From positions 558,001-622,000 of the forward strand of contig NC_020299.1 in the NCBI RefSeq assembly GCF_000340865.1: a DNA stretch of 64,000 nt. The letters are read 5' to 3'. How positions within the stretch are numbered: the first letter of the stretch is position 1; every line of letters starts with the position of its first letter. A program made the translations under genes and the position numbers. This document shows positions 9,311 through 18,557 of the stretch, piece by piece. The notes under the pieces are model-generated. The model had not been told where the DNA came from. It was given only the letters and a program-made list of their open reading frames with translations, and ran no database searches. This DNA comes from Candidatus Kinetoplastibacterium oncopeltii TCC290E. GTDB taxonomy: Bacteria > Pseudomonadota > Gammaproteobacteria > Burkholderiales > Burkholderiaceae_B.

Positions 9311-10270
9311 ATGAGCAAAACTAAAAAAACCAAAATATTAATAATTGGGTCTGGACCTGCTGGATACACAGCTGCATTGTATGCAGCTCGAGCTAATCTT
9401 GACCCTATCATTATTACAGGACTAAATCAAGGTGGTCAATTAATGAGCACCACAGAAATAGAAAATTGGCCAACAGAATATAATAATATCAGTGGATCTG
9501 ATCTTATGGGTCTTTTTTTAAATAATGTAGAGAAATTCAATACAGAAATAATTCCAGACAATATTATAAATGCTGATCTATCAAAAAGACCATTTTTACT
9601 AAATGGAGATAGTGGTACTGATTACATATGCGAATCAGTTATTATAGCTACCGGATCATCTCCAAAAAAATTAGGCCTTAAATCTGAGGAAGAATTTTTA
9701 GGAAAGGGAATATCTTATTGTGCAACTTGTGATGGGATGTTCTATAAAGGTAAAAATGTAGTTATTGTTGGAGGTGGAAACACAGCTATAGAAGATGCAT
9801 TATTTTTATCTAATATATGCAGTAGTGTAACACTAGTACATAGACATGATAAATTCAGAGCTGAGCCCATACTACTTGATCGAATTAAGGACAAAGTTTC
9901 TAAGAATATGATTTCAGTTAAAACATTTTATACTATTAGCAAAATAGAGGGAAATAAGGATAAAGTTACAAATGTAGTACTGTCTGGCTCTAAAAATAAC
10001 TCATTAGAAAATATCGAAACAGATGGAGTATTCATTGCTATAGGATATAACCCTAATACAAATATATTTAATAATTTAATGAAAACAGAAGAAGGTTACA
10101 TAATTACTCAAAAGAATGACAAAAACTTTCAAACAATGACATCAATTGAAGGAATATTTGCAGCAGGAGATGTGCAAGATAGCATATATAGGCAAGCAAT
10201 CACTAGCTCTGGGACTGGATGTATGGCTGCTCTAGATGCTCAAAGATGGCTTGAGAAAAATGAAGGCTAA
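9311..10270 (+). CDS. trxB: Thioredoxin-disulfide reductase
   Basis: TrxB passes electrons from NADPH through FAD and a redox-active disulfide to thioredoxin in the cytoplasm. The 319-residue product has the FAD-binding GSGPAGYTAALYAAR near its start, the active-site CATCDG at about residue 138, the NADPH-binding GGGNTAIEDALFL, and the C-terminal FAD motif with GIFAAGDVQD. AAGGGA lies just before the ATG. It is divergent from ftsK and leads a small plus-strand cluster with a Smr-domain gene and a small multidrug transporter gene. All key residues are present. Confidence 0.97.
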   Translation: MSKTKKTKILIIGSGPAGYTAALYAARANLDPIIITGLNQGGQLMSTTEIENWPTEYNNISGSDLMGLFLNNVEKFNTEIIPDNIINADLSKRPFLLNGDSGTDYICESVIIATGSSPKKLGLKSEEEFLGKGISYCATCDGMFYKGKNVVIVGGGNTAIEDALFLSNICSSVTLVHRHDKFRAEPILLDRIKDKVSKNMISVKTFYTISKIEGNKDKVTNVVLSGSKNNSLENIETDGVFIAIGYNPNTNIFNNLMKTEEGYIITQKNDKNFQTMTSIEGIFAAGDVQDSIYRQAITSSGTGCMAALDAQRWLEKNEG

Positions 10271-10862
10271 ATATATAAAACTATCTATTGCTCAAAATTA
10301 TTATAAATTTCATAAAAAATTGGATGTTATTGAAGCAACTAAAACAAGAAAACATAATGTATTTATAGAAACAAAAATACAAGACGAATTTAAGATCAAA
10401 AATAATAATCAATTGCAATATAATCATAAAAATACTTGTATTTATAATTATGATATAATTAACGGCGAATTATCTGATGAGTTGTCTGTAGATCATCTTT
10501 TGTTTGATAGTGGTAGAGCTTACGTCAGACCTAATTTGAATCCAAATATAGTAAAATTCTTAAAGTTCGGGAAGTGGAGAATAGAAGCAAGTCTTGATTT
10601 GCATAGTCTATGCATAGAAAGTGCTAGATCGGCTTTTATAAATTTTATTGGGCGCTGTATAGAAAACAATGTTAGATGTATCTGTATTATTCATGGCAAA
10701 GGGTATGGATCTTCCCCAGAAAATGGACCGATATTAAAGGGTAAAGTGCGCTCTTGGTTAGTACAGACAACAGAAATTCGAGCATTTTCTGAAGCAGCAG
10801 AACGTAATGGCGGATCTGGAGCTTTGATTGTGCTTTTACGTAAAATCAAAAATGAAAGCTAA
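10260..10862 (+). CDS. Smr/MutS2-type domain protein
   Basis: A 200-residue cytoplasmic protein with a poorly conserved, Lys/Asn-rich N-terminal half and a C-terminal Smr domain (about residues 110-200). The domain motifs are visible: SLDLHSL, IIHGKG and GGSGALIVLL. Smr domains are nucleic-acid endonuclease-like folds; stand-alone proteobacterial members (YdaL/SmrA/SmrB type) act on DNA or on mRNA at collided ribosomes. Which activity applies here cannot be read from sequence. I chose the ATG at 10260, overlapping the trxB stop by 11 bases, over an earlier in-frame ATG at 10236 deep in trxB. It is probably co-transcribed with trxB. Confidence 0.8.
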   Translation: MKAKYIKLSIAQNYYKFHKKLDVIEATKTRKHNVFIETKIQDEFKIKNNNQLQYNHKNTCIYNYDIINGELSDELSVDHLLFDSGRAYVRPNLNPNIVKFLKFGKWRIEASLDLHSLCIESARSAFINFIGRCIENNVRCICIIHGKGYGSSPENGPILKGKVRSWLVQTTEIRAFSEAAERNGGSGALIVLLRKIKNES

Positions 10863-10866
10863 TATA

Positions 10867-11199
10867 ATGAAATTCACATACCTAACTATAGCAATAATAA
10901 CTGAACTATTTGCAACAGTAGCTTTAAAGAATTCCATTGGTTTTACTCGACTATGGCCATCATTATTCACATGTTTTTTCTACATAGTATCCACATATTT
11001 CCTATCATTGACATTAGAAGAAATACCTGTAGGCATAGCTTACGCTATTTGGTGCGGTGTTGGAATTATACTTGTATCGTTAATAGGTGTATTTTTCTTT
11101 AAACAAACATTAGACACTCCAGCTATAGCTGGGATAGTTTTAATTGTATTAGGAGTGGTAATAATGAATGTATTCTCTAAGGTTAATATAGAAAATTAG
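10867..11199 (+). CDS. Small multidrug resistance (EmrE/SugE-type) transporter
   Basis: A 110-residue, four-helix membrane protein of the SMR family, which works as a dimer and exchanges cationic compounds or guanidinium for protons. The conserved membrane glutamate is in the first helix (ITELFATVALK). Later family features are GIAYAIWCGVGIILVSLIG and the last hydrophobic helix with IVLIVLGVVIMN. The start at 10867 gives the usual N-terminus; in-frame ATGs at 10852 and 10828 would add residues not typical of the family. It follows the Smr-domain gene within a few bases. Drug export, guanidinium export or polyamine-like export are all possible. Confidence 0.85.
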   Translation: MKFTYLTIAIITELFATVALKNSIGFTRLWPSLFTCFFYIVSTYFLSLTLEEIPVGIAYAIWCGVGIILVSLIGVFFFKQTLDTPAIAGIVLIVLGVVIMNVFSKVNIEN

Positions 11200-11219
11200 A
11201 AAAATTTTATTAACCTTAG
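11177..11219 (+). terminator. Hairpin terminator after SMR transporter gene
   Basis: A perfect 12-base stem, CTAAGGTTAATA (11177-11188) with TATTAACCTTAG (11208-11219), is followed by CTTTTAT. The left arm lies in the last codons of the transporter gene. The site lies between two converging genes; on the minus strand there is no comparable T run directly after it, so it probably serves mainly the plus strand. Confidence 0.65.
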
Positions 11220-11233
11220 CTTTTATGGTTGGT

Positions 11234-12667
11234 CTATATAACGATATAACCGGTGATTAAATAGTATATGGCTACAATAGCACCAATCATAGCTATAAGG
11301 AAAATTAGCCATTCTGATTTGCTAAAAACTATTTTAGATTGTTCTGATTTTGTCATTACAAATAAAGCCGTTCCTGGACCATACAAAACAGAAGATAATA
11401 GTAAATACTTTAGACCACCTGCATATAGCAACCATGTAGCGAAGACAGTAGCCATAAAACCACAAAATAAGTCGAATGTTCTCTGTTTTTTTTCTGAAAT
11501 ACTATATGACTCTCCCGTAGTTGCTAGTTTAAGACCGTAAGCAGCTACTAATAAATATGGTATTAGATTCATAGAACTTGTTAATTCTATAGCTAAAGTA
11601 AAAGCTTCTCTTGCAAGCATCGTAACTATCAAAAAAACCTGTATAGTTATATTTGTCATCCATAGTGATGCTGATGGGACACTATTTTCATTTTCTTTCT
11701 TCAAAAAAGAAGGCATGGTTCCTGATACTGCAGCTGTATATAAAACTTCAGCTGCAAGAAGAGACCAGGAAAGATAAGCACCTAAAACAGCGACCAAGAG
11801 ACCTATTCCTATAAGAATAGCTCCCCATTCTCCGACAACAGCTTGTAATACACCAGCCATTGATGGATTACGTAATGAGGCTAGCTCTGACCTATCCATA
11901 ACTCCATATGATAATATGGTTATTAACACTAGTAACAACAAAACACCAAGAAAACCTAATAAAGTAGCTACACCGACATCTTTTCTGTTTTTAGCATAGC
12001 GAGAATATACACTTGCTCCTTCTATACCTAGGAATACAAACACAGTTATTAACATTGTACCACGGACCTGTTCAAAAACACCGCTCAAACTAAAGGTCCC
12101 TCCACCCCACATATTATTAATAAAAATTTCCGATTTAAAACCAAAACATACTAAAACGATAAATATAACTATTGGAATAAGTTTAGATATAGTAACTATA
12201 TTGTTAATAAAATCAGCTTCTTTTATTCCTCTTAACACTAAAAAATGGAATGACCATAGTATACTAGAAGACAGGATAACAGCTGCTAACGTAGTACCAT
12301 CTCCAAAAATAGAAAAAACAGAACCTATTGTTGAATTTATTATTAATAAATAGGTCACATTGCCCAAGCAAGTACCAGCCCAATATCCTAACGCGGAAGA
12401 AAATCCCAAATAATCACCAAATCCAGCCTGAGCATAAGCATGAACACCAGAGTCTATATTTGGTTTTCTGCAAGATAAAGACTGAAATACAAACGCTAAC
12501 ATCAACATCCCAAGCCCTGAAATAGTCCAGGCTATCAAAGCACCAAACACACCAGTAACTTGAGCAAAGTTTTGAGGCAAAGAAAAAATACCAGCACCAA
12601 TCATAGAACCAACTACCATAGCGGTTAAGGTCATGACAGAAAGTTTCTGGGTATTGGAATTACTCAT
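11234..12667 (-). CDS. arcD: Arginine/ornithine antiporter (APC/APA family)
   Basis: A 477-residue inner-membrane protein with about 12-13 hydrophobic segments, of the basic amino acid/polyamine antiporter family. The N-terminal substrate-binding motif GSMIGAGIFSLPQNFA is clear. The stretches AFVFQSLSCRKPNIDSGVHA and HFLVLRGIKEADFIN closely resemble Pseudomonas ArcD as I remember it, which swaps arginine for ornithine. No arginine deiminase genes are in this window, so it may instead serve exchange of arginine or ornithine with a host. It stands alone, divergent from the DUF1841 gene, with a remarkable palindrome in its upstream region. Arginine/agmatine or lysine exchange are alternatives. 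Confidence 0.8.
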   Translation of the reverse strand: MSNSNTQKLSVMTLTAMVVGSMIGAGIFSLPQNFAQVTGVFGALIAWTISGLGMLMLAFVFQSLSCRKPNIDSGVHAYAQAGFGDYLGFSSALGYWAGTCLGNVTYLLIINSTIGSVFSIFGDGTTLAAVILSSSILWSFHFLVLRGIKEADFINNIVTISKLIPIVIFIVLVCFGFKSEIFINNMWGGGTFSLSGVFEQVRGTMLITVFVFLGIEGASVYSRYAKNRKDVGVATLLGFLGVLLLLVLITILSYGVMDRSELASLRNPSMAGVLQAVVGEWGAILIGIGLLVAVLGAYLSWSLLAAEVLYTAAVSGTMPSFLKKENENSVPSASLWMTNITIQVFLIVTMLAREAFTLAIELTSSMNLIPYLLVAAYGLKLATTGESYSISEKKQRTFDLFCGFMATVFATWLLYAGGLKYLLLSSVLYGPGTALFVMTKSEQSKIVFSKSEWLIFLIAMIGAIVAIYYLITGYIVI

Positions 12668-12763
12668 ATAAACACTCCGCGTATAACAATATTATTAATC
12701 ATCAAACTTATAATATACAATTTTGATAATTAATCCTATTGTAATAATATTGTATATTATTGG

Positions 12764-12802
12764 ATTATTTTTATAATATAAAATTTATATTATAAAAATA
12801 AT
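12764..12802. repeat. Perfect 39-base palindrome between divergent genes
   Basis: Two 19-base arms match perfectly around a single central A (12783). The left arm is ATTATTTTTATAATATAAA. It lies about 100 bases upstream of both the antiporter gene (minus) and the DUF1841 gene (plus). The arms contain TATAAT-like sequence on both strands, so it could be a bidirectional -10 region, a cruciform-forming site or an operator. Composition is pure A/T. Confidence 0.8.
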
Positions 12803-12915
12803 TTGTAACAATTTACAGAAGTGTATACCATTTAAGAACTTAAAATACCAGTTTTAACAAATTTTTATTAAATAGAATATCTTCTCTATAAACTATTAAA
12901 AATATTAATGAAATT

Positions 12916-13344
12916 ATGTTCAATCCATCGTTAGAGCAAGCTAGGTCTTTTTTCATAGAAGTATGGAATAAACAAAAATTATCAAAAATCATGACTCCAA
13001 TAGAGGAAGCAACAGCAACATGGATTTTAGAACACCCGCAATTTCATGCTGACCTCAGCAACAAAGAATCTATAAAAAATATTTATAATTCCAGTTGCTT
13101 AGAGTCAAATCCATTTCTTCATTTATCAATGCACTTAGCAGTATCAGAACAATTACTTATAGATCAACCTTGTGGTATAAAAGCAGCTTATAACAAATTA
13201 GTTATTAGTAACAATCCACATACTGCAGCTCATAAAATAATAAAATGCCTAAAATTGACGATAAAAGATAGCCAGAATTATGGGATAAAACTAGATTCAA
13301 ACAAATATTTAATGCGAATTAAAGAAATGGTATCAAAATCATAG
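12916..13344 (+). CDS. DUF1841 family protein
   Basis: A 142-residue soluble protein of unknown function. The opening MFNPSLEQARSFFIEVW and the central NPFLHLSMHLAVSEQLLIDQ are the marks of DUF1841, a family found mainly in beta- and gammaproteobacteria. I know of no demonstrated activity; the conserved HLSMH segment with two histidines could bind metal, which is only a guess. The gene is tail to tail with dnaJ with 7 bases between stops. Its survival in such a reduced genome suggests a useful role. Confidence 0.8.
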   Translation: MFNPSLEQARSFFIEVWNKQKLSKIMTPIEEATATWILEHPQFHADLSNKESIKNIYNSSCLESNPFLHLSMHLAVSEQLLIDQPCGIKAAYNKLVISNNPHTAAHKIIKCLKLTIKDSQNYGIKLDSNKYLMRIKEMVSKS

Positions 13345-13351
13345 TTATATG

Positions 13352-14473
13352 CTAACTAAAGAATTCTTTTACTCTGTCGGTCCAAGATTTGCTTTGCGGA
13401 GAATGATGCCCTCCCTCATCTCTTAGAGATTGCTCAAATTGACGAAGAATATTTTTCTGTTCATCTTTTAGTTTAACAGGAATCTCTACAGCAACATGGC
13501 AATATAAATCACCATAATGGGAGGAACGGACATTACGTATTCCTTTTCCTTTTAGTCTGAAAGTCTTGCCAGATTGAGTGCCATCAGGTATTGAGATTTC
13601 TGCTTTACCGTTTAAAGTTGGAACTTGTATTGTTCCACCTAAAGCAGCACAAGTGAAAGGTATTGTCAATTCACAATGTAGGTCATCGCCATCTCTTTTA
13701 AAGATCTTGTGCGGCTTTATATGTATTTCAACATATAAATCACCAGACTCCCCACCATTAATTCCAATGTCACCATTTCCAGAAAGACGTATCCTCATTC
13801 CATCATCAATCCCAACAGGAATCGAAACTTGCAAAGTTTTGTTACATCTTACCCTGCCTACACCTCTACAAATAGAGCAAGGATCTTTAATTTCCTCACC
13901 GCTACCATGACAAACATTACATGTCTGCTGCACGCTAAAAAAACCTTGCTGCATACGTATAGAGCCATTACCATTGCATGTTCTACATTTCTTAATGCTA
14001 GAGCCTTCTTTGACACGTTTTCCGTTACATTTTCCACAGACATCCCAACTTGGAATATTAATATCTGTATTAAATCCTGCAGATGCTTGTTCTAAAGTAA
14101 TATCAAGCTTGTATTTAAGGTCTGCTCCTCTATTTCTACTGCCATCGTTGCCTCTCATTCCAGAGGAACCAAAAATATCACCAAAAATATCACCAAATGC
14201 ATCAGCAAATCCACCACTGTTGCTATAAGCATGATTCATATTTTGCTGTTCTGACCATGAGTGACCAAAACGATCATAAGCAGCACGTTTTTCTTTATCT
14301 TCTAAAACTTCATATGCCTCTTTAAGTTCCTTAAAGTTCTCTTCAGCTTCTTTATTATTTGGGTTGCGGTCAGGATGATATTTCATGGCTAACTTTCTGT
14401 ACGCCTTTTTTATATCCTGGTCAGATGCGTCTCTTGTCACACCTAAAACATCATAAAAATCTTTTTTTGCCAT
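13352..14473 (-). CDS. dnaJ: Chaperone protein DnaJ
   Basis: The Hsp40 co-chaperone stimulates DnaK ATPase and delivers unfolded clients. The 373 residues show the J domain with the essential HPD ([11 protein letters not shown], near residue 33), a Gly/Phe-rich linker (about 75-120), four zinc-finger repeats ([32 protein letters not shown]; about residues 145-210) and the C-terminal client-binding domains. Length is normal. It follows dnaK on the same strand after a hairpin terminator, so its expression is probably lower than that of dnaK. Confidence 0.97.
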   Translation of the reverse strand: MAKKDFYDVLGVTRDASDQDIKKAYRKLAMKYHPDRNPNNKEAEENFKELKEAYEVLEDKEKRAAYDRFGHSWSEQQNMNHAYSNSGGFADAFGDIFGDIFGSSGMRGNDGSRNRGADLKYKLDITLEQASAGFNTDINIPSWDVCGKCNGKRVKEGSSIKKCRTCNGNGSIRMQQGFFSVQQTCNVCHGSGEEIKDPCSICRGVGRVRCNKTLQVSIPVGIDDGMRIRLSGNGDIGINGGESGDLYVEIHIKPHKIFKRDGDDLHCELTIPFTCAALGGTIQVPTLNGKAEISIPDGTQSGKTFRLKGKGIRNVRSSHYGDLYCHVAVEIPVKLKDEQKNILRQFEQSLRDEGGHHSPQSKSWTDRVKEFFS

Positions 14474-14520
14474 ATATATTTATAATATCTCTCATATAAG
14501 AAATATTTAGAAATTAATTA

Positions 14521-14560
14521 AAAAATAAAAAGCCCGACAATCAAAAATTAACTATCGGGC
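14521..14560 (-). terminator. Intrinsic terminator between dnaK and dnaJ
   Basis: On the minus strand GCCCGATA (14553-14560) pairs with TGTCGGGC (14532-14539), with one G-T wobble, and is followed directly by TTTTTATTTTT (14521-14531). It lies 23 bases after the dnaK stop and 48 before dnaJ. It is one of the few GC-rich stretches in any gap of this window. It would let most transcripts end after dnaK and some read on into dnaJ. Confidence 0.85.
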
Positions 14561-14582
14561 GGCCGAAGTCATTCACAAAATA

Positions 14583-16508
14583 CTATTGATCTCGTTTTAC
14601 TTCTTTAAAATCTGCGTCAACAACATCTTCATTGTTAGGTGATTTATCATTATCGTCTGAAGACGTCTTATTTTGAGTTTCATTTTGCATACTAGAATAC
14701 ATTTTTTCGCTAAGTTTTTGAGAAGCTGTTGCCAGAGCAGATATTTTAGAATCAATAATAGCTTTGTCAGAATCATTTAAAGCAGATTCTAACTCTTTAA
14801 TAGCATTATTTATATTATCTTTATCTGAAGAATCCAATTTATCACTATGCTCATCTAATGCTTTTCTGGTGGAGTGTATTAAGCTGTCAGCCTGATTTCT
14901 CACTAGGGCTAATTCAGCAATACGATGATCTTCCTCTGCATTTATCTCTGCCTCTTTGATCATTTTTTGAATTTCTTGCTCAGATAATCCAGAATTAGCT
15001 TTTATTGTGATTTTATTTTCTTTGCCAGTACCCTTGTCTTTTGCAGAAACATGCAAAATACCGTTAGCGTCAATATCAAAAGTTACTTCTATTTGTGGTA
15101 TTCCTCTTGAGGATGGAGGAATACCTTCCAAATTGAATTCACCTAGAGCTTTATTACCAGATGCTATTTCTCTCTCTCCTTGATAAACTTTTATCGTAAC
15201 AGAAGGTTGATTATCTTCAGCCGTGGAAAAAACCTGAGAAAATCTTGTTGGAATTGTTGTATTCTTCTGTATCATTTTTGTCATGACTCCGCCAAGAGTC
15301 TCTATGCCAAGAGATAATGGCGTGACATCGAGTAACAGAACATCTTTGCGTTCTCCAGATAGTACAGCTCCTTGTATAGCAGCTCCAGCAGCAACTGCTT
15401 CATCAGGATTAACATCTTTTCTAGGATCTTTACCAAAAAATTCCTTAACTTTATCTTGAACCTTAGGCATGCGTGTCATACCACCCACCAAGATCACATC
15501 ATCTATATCTGATGTTGATATGCCAGCATCCTTAATCGCTGTTTTACAAGGTTCTATTGTTCTGATTATCAAATCCTCCACTAAGGACTCTAACTTTGAA
15601 CGAGAAACTTTCATATTTAAATGCTTAGGACCAGAGGAATCTGCAGTTATATAAGGTAAATTGATCTCTGTCTGTTGTGATGAAGACAACTCTATTTTGC
15701 ATTTTTCGGCAGCTTCTTTCAACCTCTGTAAAGCAAGAACATCTTTTGATAAATCTAAACCTTGATCTTTTTTGAATTCGCTTATTATGTATTGTATGAT
15801 TCGTTGATCAAAATCTTCACCACCTAAAAAGGTATCTCCGTTAGTAGATAGAACTTCGAACTGTTTATCACCATCTATCTCAGCTATCTCAATAACAGAA
15901 ACATCAAAAGTACCACCACCAAGATCATATACCACTATTTTTCTATCAGATTTTTCTGATTTATCTAAACCAAAAGCCAATGCTGCTGCAGTTGGTTCAT
16001 TTATAATTCTCTTAACATTAAGTCCAGCTATCCTTCCTGCATCTTTTGTTGCCTGTCTTTGACTATCGTTGAAATATGCTGGTACTGTTATAACAGCATC
16101 TGTTACCTCTTCACCTAAATAATCTTCTGCTGTTTTTTTCATTTTGCGCAATATTTCAGCAGATACTTGCGGAGGAGCTATTTTGTTACCTCTGACATCT
16201 ATCCAAGCATCGTCATTATCAGCCTTAACTATAGAGTAAGGCATAAGATCTATATCTTTCTGTACCTCTTTTTCAGAAAATTTACGACCAATTAGACGCT
16301 TACTAGCATAAATAGTATTTTTAGAATTAGTAACGGCTTGTCTTTTTGCAGAAGTACCAACTAGAACTTCTCCATCTTCCATATATGCTACTATAGAAGG
16401 GGTTGTCCGAGCCCCTTCAGAATTTTCTATAATTCTGATCTGGCTACCATCCATAACAGCAACACAGCTATTTGTAGTACCAAGATCGATACCAATAGTC
16501 TTTCCCAT
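14583..16508 (-). CDS. dnaK: Chaperone protein DnaK (Hsp70)
   Basis: The main cytoplasmic Hsp70. It has 641 residues, standard length. The nucleotide-binding domain starts [18 protein letters not shown] and includes [16 protein letters not shown] and [13 protein letters not shown]. The interdomain linker is [19 protein letters not shown], followed by the substrate domain and a charged tail ending [13 protein letters not shown]. It lies downstream of grpE, upstream of dnaJ. A sigma-32-type promoter lies about 50-80 bases before the start. Heat-shock chaperones are usually highly expressed in endosymbionts to buffer mildly defective proteins. Confidence 0.98.
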   Translation of the reverse strand: MGKTIGIDLGTTNSCVAVMDGSQIRIIENSEGARTTPSIVAYMEDGEVLVGTSAKRQAVTNSKNTIYASKRLIGRKFSEKEVQKDIDLMPYSIVKADNDDAWIDVRGNKIAPPQVSAEILRKMKKTAEDYLGEEVTDAVITVPAYFNDSQRQATKDAGRIAGLNVKRIINEPTAAALAFGLDKSEKSDRKIVVYDLGGGTFDVSVIEIAEIDGDKQFEVLSTNGDTFLGGEDFDQRIIQYIISEFKKDQGLDLSKDVLALQRLKEAAEKCKIELSSSQQTEINLPYITADSSGPKHLNMKVSRSKLESLVEDLIIRTIEPCKTAIKDAGISTSDIDDVILVGGMTRMPKVQDKVKEFFGKDPRKDVNPDEAVAAGAAIQGAVLSGERKDVLLLDVTPLSLGIETLGGVMTKMIQKNTTIPTRFSQVFSTAEDNQPSVTIKVYQGEREIASGNKALGEFNLEGIPPSSRGIPQIEVTFDIDANGILHVSAKDKGTGKENKITIKANSGLSEQEIQKMIKEAEINAEEDHRIAELALVRNQADSLIHSTRKALDEHSDKLDSSDKDNINNAIKELESALNDSDKAIIDSKISALATASQKLSEKMYSSMQNETQNKTSSDDNDKSPNNEDVVDADFKEVKRDQ

Positions 16509-16560
16509 AATATATTTGCCTTAATAAATTATATAATATAAATAATGTCTCTTTAACATG

Positions 16561-16589
16561 ATATTGGGGTCTAACATATACTTTTCAAG
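16561..16589 (-). promoter_or_regulatory. Sigma-32 (heat-shock) promoter of dnaK
   Basis: On the minus strand CTTGAAA (16583-16589) is followed after 13 bases by CCCCAATAT (16561-16569). This matches the RpoH consensus (CTTGAAA, 11-16 bases, CCCCATNT) almost fully. The run of C in such AT-rich DNA is unlikely by chance. The start of transcription would be near 16553, leaving a leader of about 45 bases before dnaK. Confidence 0.85.
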
Positions 16590-16646
16590 ACCAATAACAA
16601 ACATTGAATTATTAAATAAATAAATTATATGTTGAAAATGTTTATA

Positions 16647-17216
16647 TTATTCAATATCTGCGTTGCCTGCAGACACAACAACTAAAGCTGGCCTTAAAAC
16701 CCTATCTGAAATAACATATCCTTTCTGTAACAATTCAACTATAGTGTTGGCTTGTTTTTCAGATTTGATAGATGATATAGCTTGGTGTATCTTAGGATCG
16801 AACTTGTCGCCTTCTAATGGATTAATCTCTTTTAGAAAATTCCTCTCAAAAACAGCATCAAGTTGCTTTAAAGTTATTTTTACCCCTTCTGTCAATGATT
16901 CTATAGTCTGAGTTGACTGCAATAATGCAGCCTCTAAACTATCCTTTACTGGTACTAGTCCTTCAGCAAATGATTCAATTCCAAATTTTCTTACCTTAGC
17001 AATATCATCATTAGAGCGCCTTTTAATATTTTCAATTTCGGCATAAATACGTAATATTTTCTCGTTTTGTTCTTTTATCGTGATATTAGCATCTTCTAAC
17101 TTTTTACTAAGATCTTTGAAATCGTTAAGCGTGTTTTCTGACAACAAATTATCTTCTGATTGAATCTCCTTAGTTTCTTCGGAAATTATTTCCTCAGGAA
17201 TCTTTATATCTGTCAT
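16647..17216 (-). CDS. grpE: Nucleotide exchange factor GrpE
   Basis: GrpE releases ADP from DnaK. The 189-residue protein has an acidic N-terminus, a long coiled coil (about residues 30-85, including EIENIKRRSNDDIAKVRKFG) and the C-terminal beta domain with GDKFDPKIHQAI and GYVISDRVLRPALVVVS. These segments are characteristic of the family. It lies between hemH and dnaK on the same strand. I see no sigma-32 promoter in the 80 bases before it, so it may be read from upstream of hemH or from a weak promoter of its own. AAGGAG precedes the start. Confidence 0.95.
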   Translation of the reverse strand: MTDIKIPEEIISEETKEIQSEDNLLSENTLNDFKDLSKKLEDANITIKEQNEKILRIYAEIENIKRRSNDDIAKVRKFGIESFAEGLVPVKDSLEAALLQSTQTIESLTEGVKITLKQLDAVFERNFLKEINPLEGDKFDPKIHQAISSIKSEKQANTIVELLQKGYVISDRVLRPALVVVSAGNADIE

Positions 17217-17296
17217 TGTAAACTCCTTAATAATCTTATTTAAAAATAATTAAAATAAAGCATATTATATAAACAAATAGTCATATAAATAAACTA

Positions 17297-18367
17297 TTAC
17301 CAATTCTGCAAACTTAACTTTATCATATCTGATAATTTGTTTATCCAAAATGGATTATCATTTAGAGAAGGAATCATATTAAATTCTTTGCCGCCAGAAT
17401 CTATAAATAATCGTCGATAATCATAATCAACCTCCTCAAGAGTTTCTAAACAATCAACAATAAAACCTGGACATATAACATCAACCCTTAGAAATCCTTC
17501 TTTAGCTAAGCTATGTAATCTATCTGAGGTATAAGGACTAAGCCATCTTAAATAACCAAAACGGCTCTGGAAAGCCATCTCTATTTGACCTTCATCAATA
17601 TTCAAAGTTTTCTTTAACTTTAAATATGTTTCTAAACAGTCTTGATAGTAAGGATCTCCAAGCTCTATGGAACTAAAAGGTATTCCATGAAAACTAACAA
17701 TTAATTTTTCTGGCTTACCATTTTTATTCCAAAAATTATTAATACTATCAACTAAAGAATCTATATAAAAATCATCAATATTAAATCTTTTTAAAAAACG
17801 AAACTCAGGTATATCTCTAAATTTTGTTAAGTGATTAGTAACAAAGCTTATAGAACTACCTGTGGTACTAGAAGAGTACTGTGGGTATAAAGGAATTATT
17901 AATATTCTTGAACAATTTTTATTACAAACTAGTGAGTTAATAGCATTTTTTATGGAAGGATCACCGTATCTCATGCCAAGTTCAATTTCAACATGAAAGC
18001 CACTTTTTCTCATGATTTCTTTAAGAGTTATAACCTGATTATGACTATTAACAAGCATTGGCGACCCATCTTTAGTCCATATATTTTTATAAAGCTTTCT
18101 CAACTTGAATGGTCTTAATAATGATATAAAACAGTATAAAACAGGGATCCAAAAATACTTGGATATTTCAATAACCCTGTTATCAGATAGAAATTCTCTC
18201 AGATAACGGCGAATATCAGATATAGAGAATGTCTTAGGAGTGCCTAAATTTATTAATAAAATACCTATATTATTTTTATTATCTATATTTTTTAATTTCG
18301 AATTACTACTACTTATTAATATTTTTTCACTATTAGCTTTCGTATTAGAAAAAAAATTAAAAATCAT
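17297..18367 (-). CDS. hemH: Ferrochelatase
   Basis: HemH inserts Fe2+ into protoporphyrin IX, the last step of heme b synthesis, at the cytoplasmic membrane face. The family start GILLINLGTPKTFS is at about residue 35. The catalytic histidine is in VSFHGIPFSS, and the conserved glutamate in a C-terminal segment reading GFIVDCLETLEEV. I chose the second ATG (18365-18367) because GGAG lies 7 bases upstream; the first ATG, four codons earlier, has no such site. The product is then 356 residues, with an Asn/Lys-rich N-terminal extension. The gene leads the hemH-grpE-dnaK-dnaJ cluster. Confidence 0.95.
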   Translation of the reverse strand: MIFNFFSNTKANSEKILISSSNSKLKNIDNKNNIGILLINLGTPKTFSISDIRRYLREFLSDNRVIEISKYFWIPVLYCFISLLRPFKLRKLYKNIWTKDGSPMLVNSHNQVITLKEIMRKSGFHVEIELGMRYGDPSIKNAINSLVCNKNCSRILIIPLYPQYSSSTTGSSISFVTNHLTKFRDIPEFRFLKRFNIDDFYIDSLVDSINNFWNKNGKPEKLIVSFHGIPFSSIELGDPYYQDCLETYLKLKKTLNIDEGQIEMAFQSRFGYLRWLSPYTSDRLHSLAKEGFLRVDVICPGFIVDCLETLEEVDYDYRRLFIDSGGKEFNMIPSLNDNPFWINKLSDMIKLSLQNW

Positions 18368-18532
18368 AAAATTCTCCATTGCTAATAATTATATTTAATT
18401 GGTTAAACGGTACTTATTATTGTGTTAATTAAAAAGTAATATCCATAGCAACATAAATAAATGACAATAGGCAATTATTTATTGATAATTTAAAAAAATA
18501 AGAAAACAAAATCACATATATCTATATATAAG

Positions 18533-18557
18533 TTAGCACTATTTTAAAAAATGCTAA
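18533..18557. promoter_or_regulatory. CIRCE-like inverted repeat between hemH and nadK
   Basis: TTAGCACT (18533-18540) and ATGCTAA (18551-18557) form an inverted repeat with TTAGCA/TGCTAA arms 13 bases apart. The CIRCE operator of HrcA is TTAGCACTC-N9-GAGTGCTAA, so the outer arms agree but the spacing is two bases short. In related genomes hrcA lies next to nadK, as I recall; here no HrcA coding sequence can be read in 18380-18663. It may be an operator relic or chance. Confidence 0.3.
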
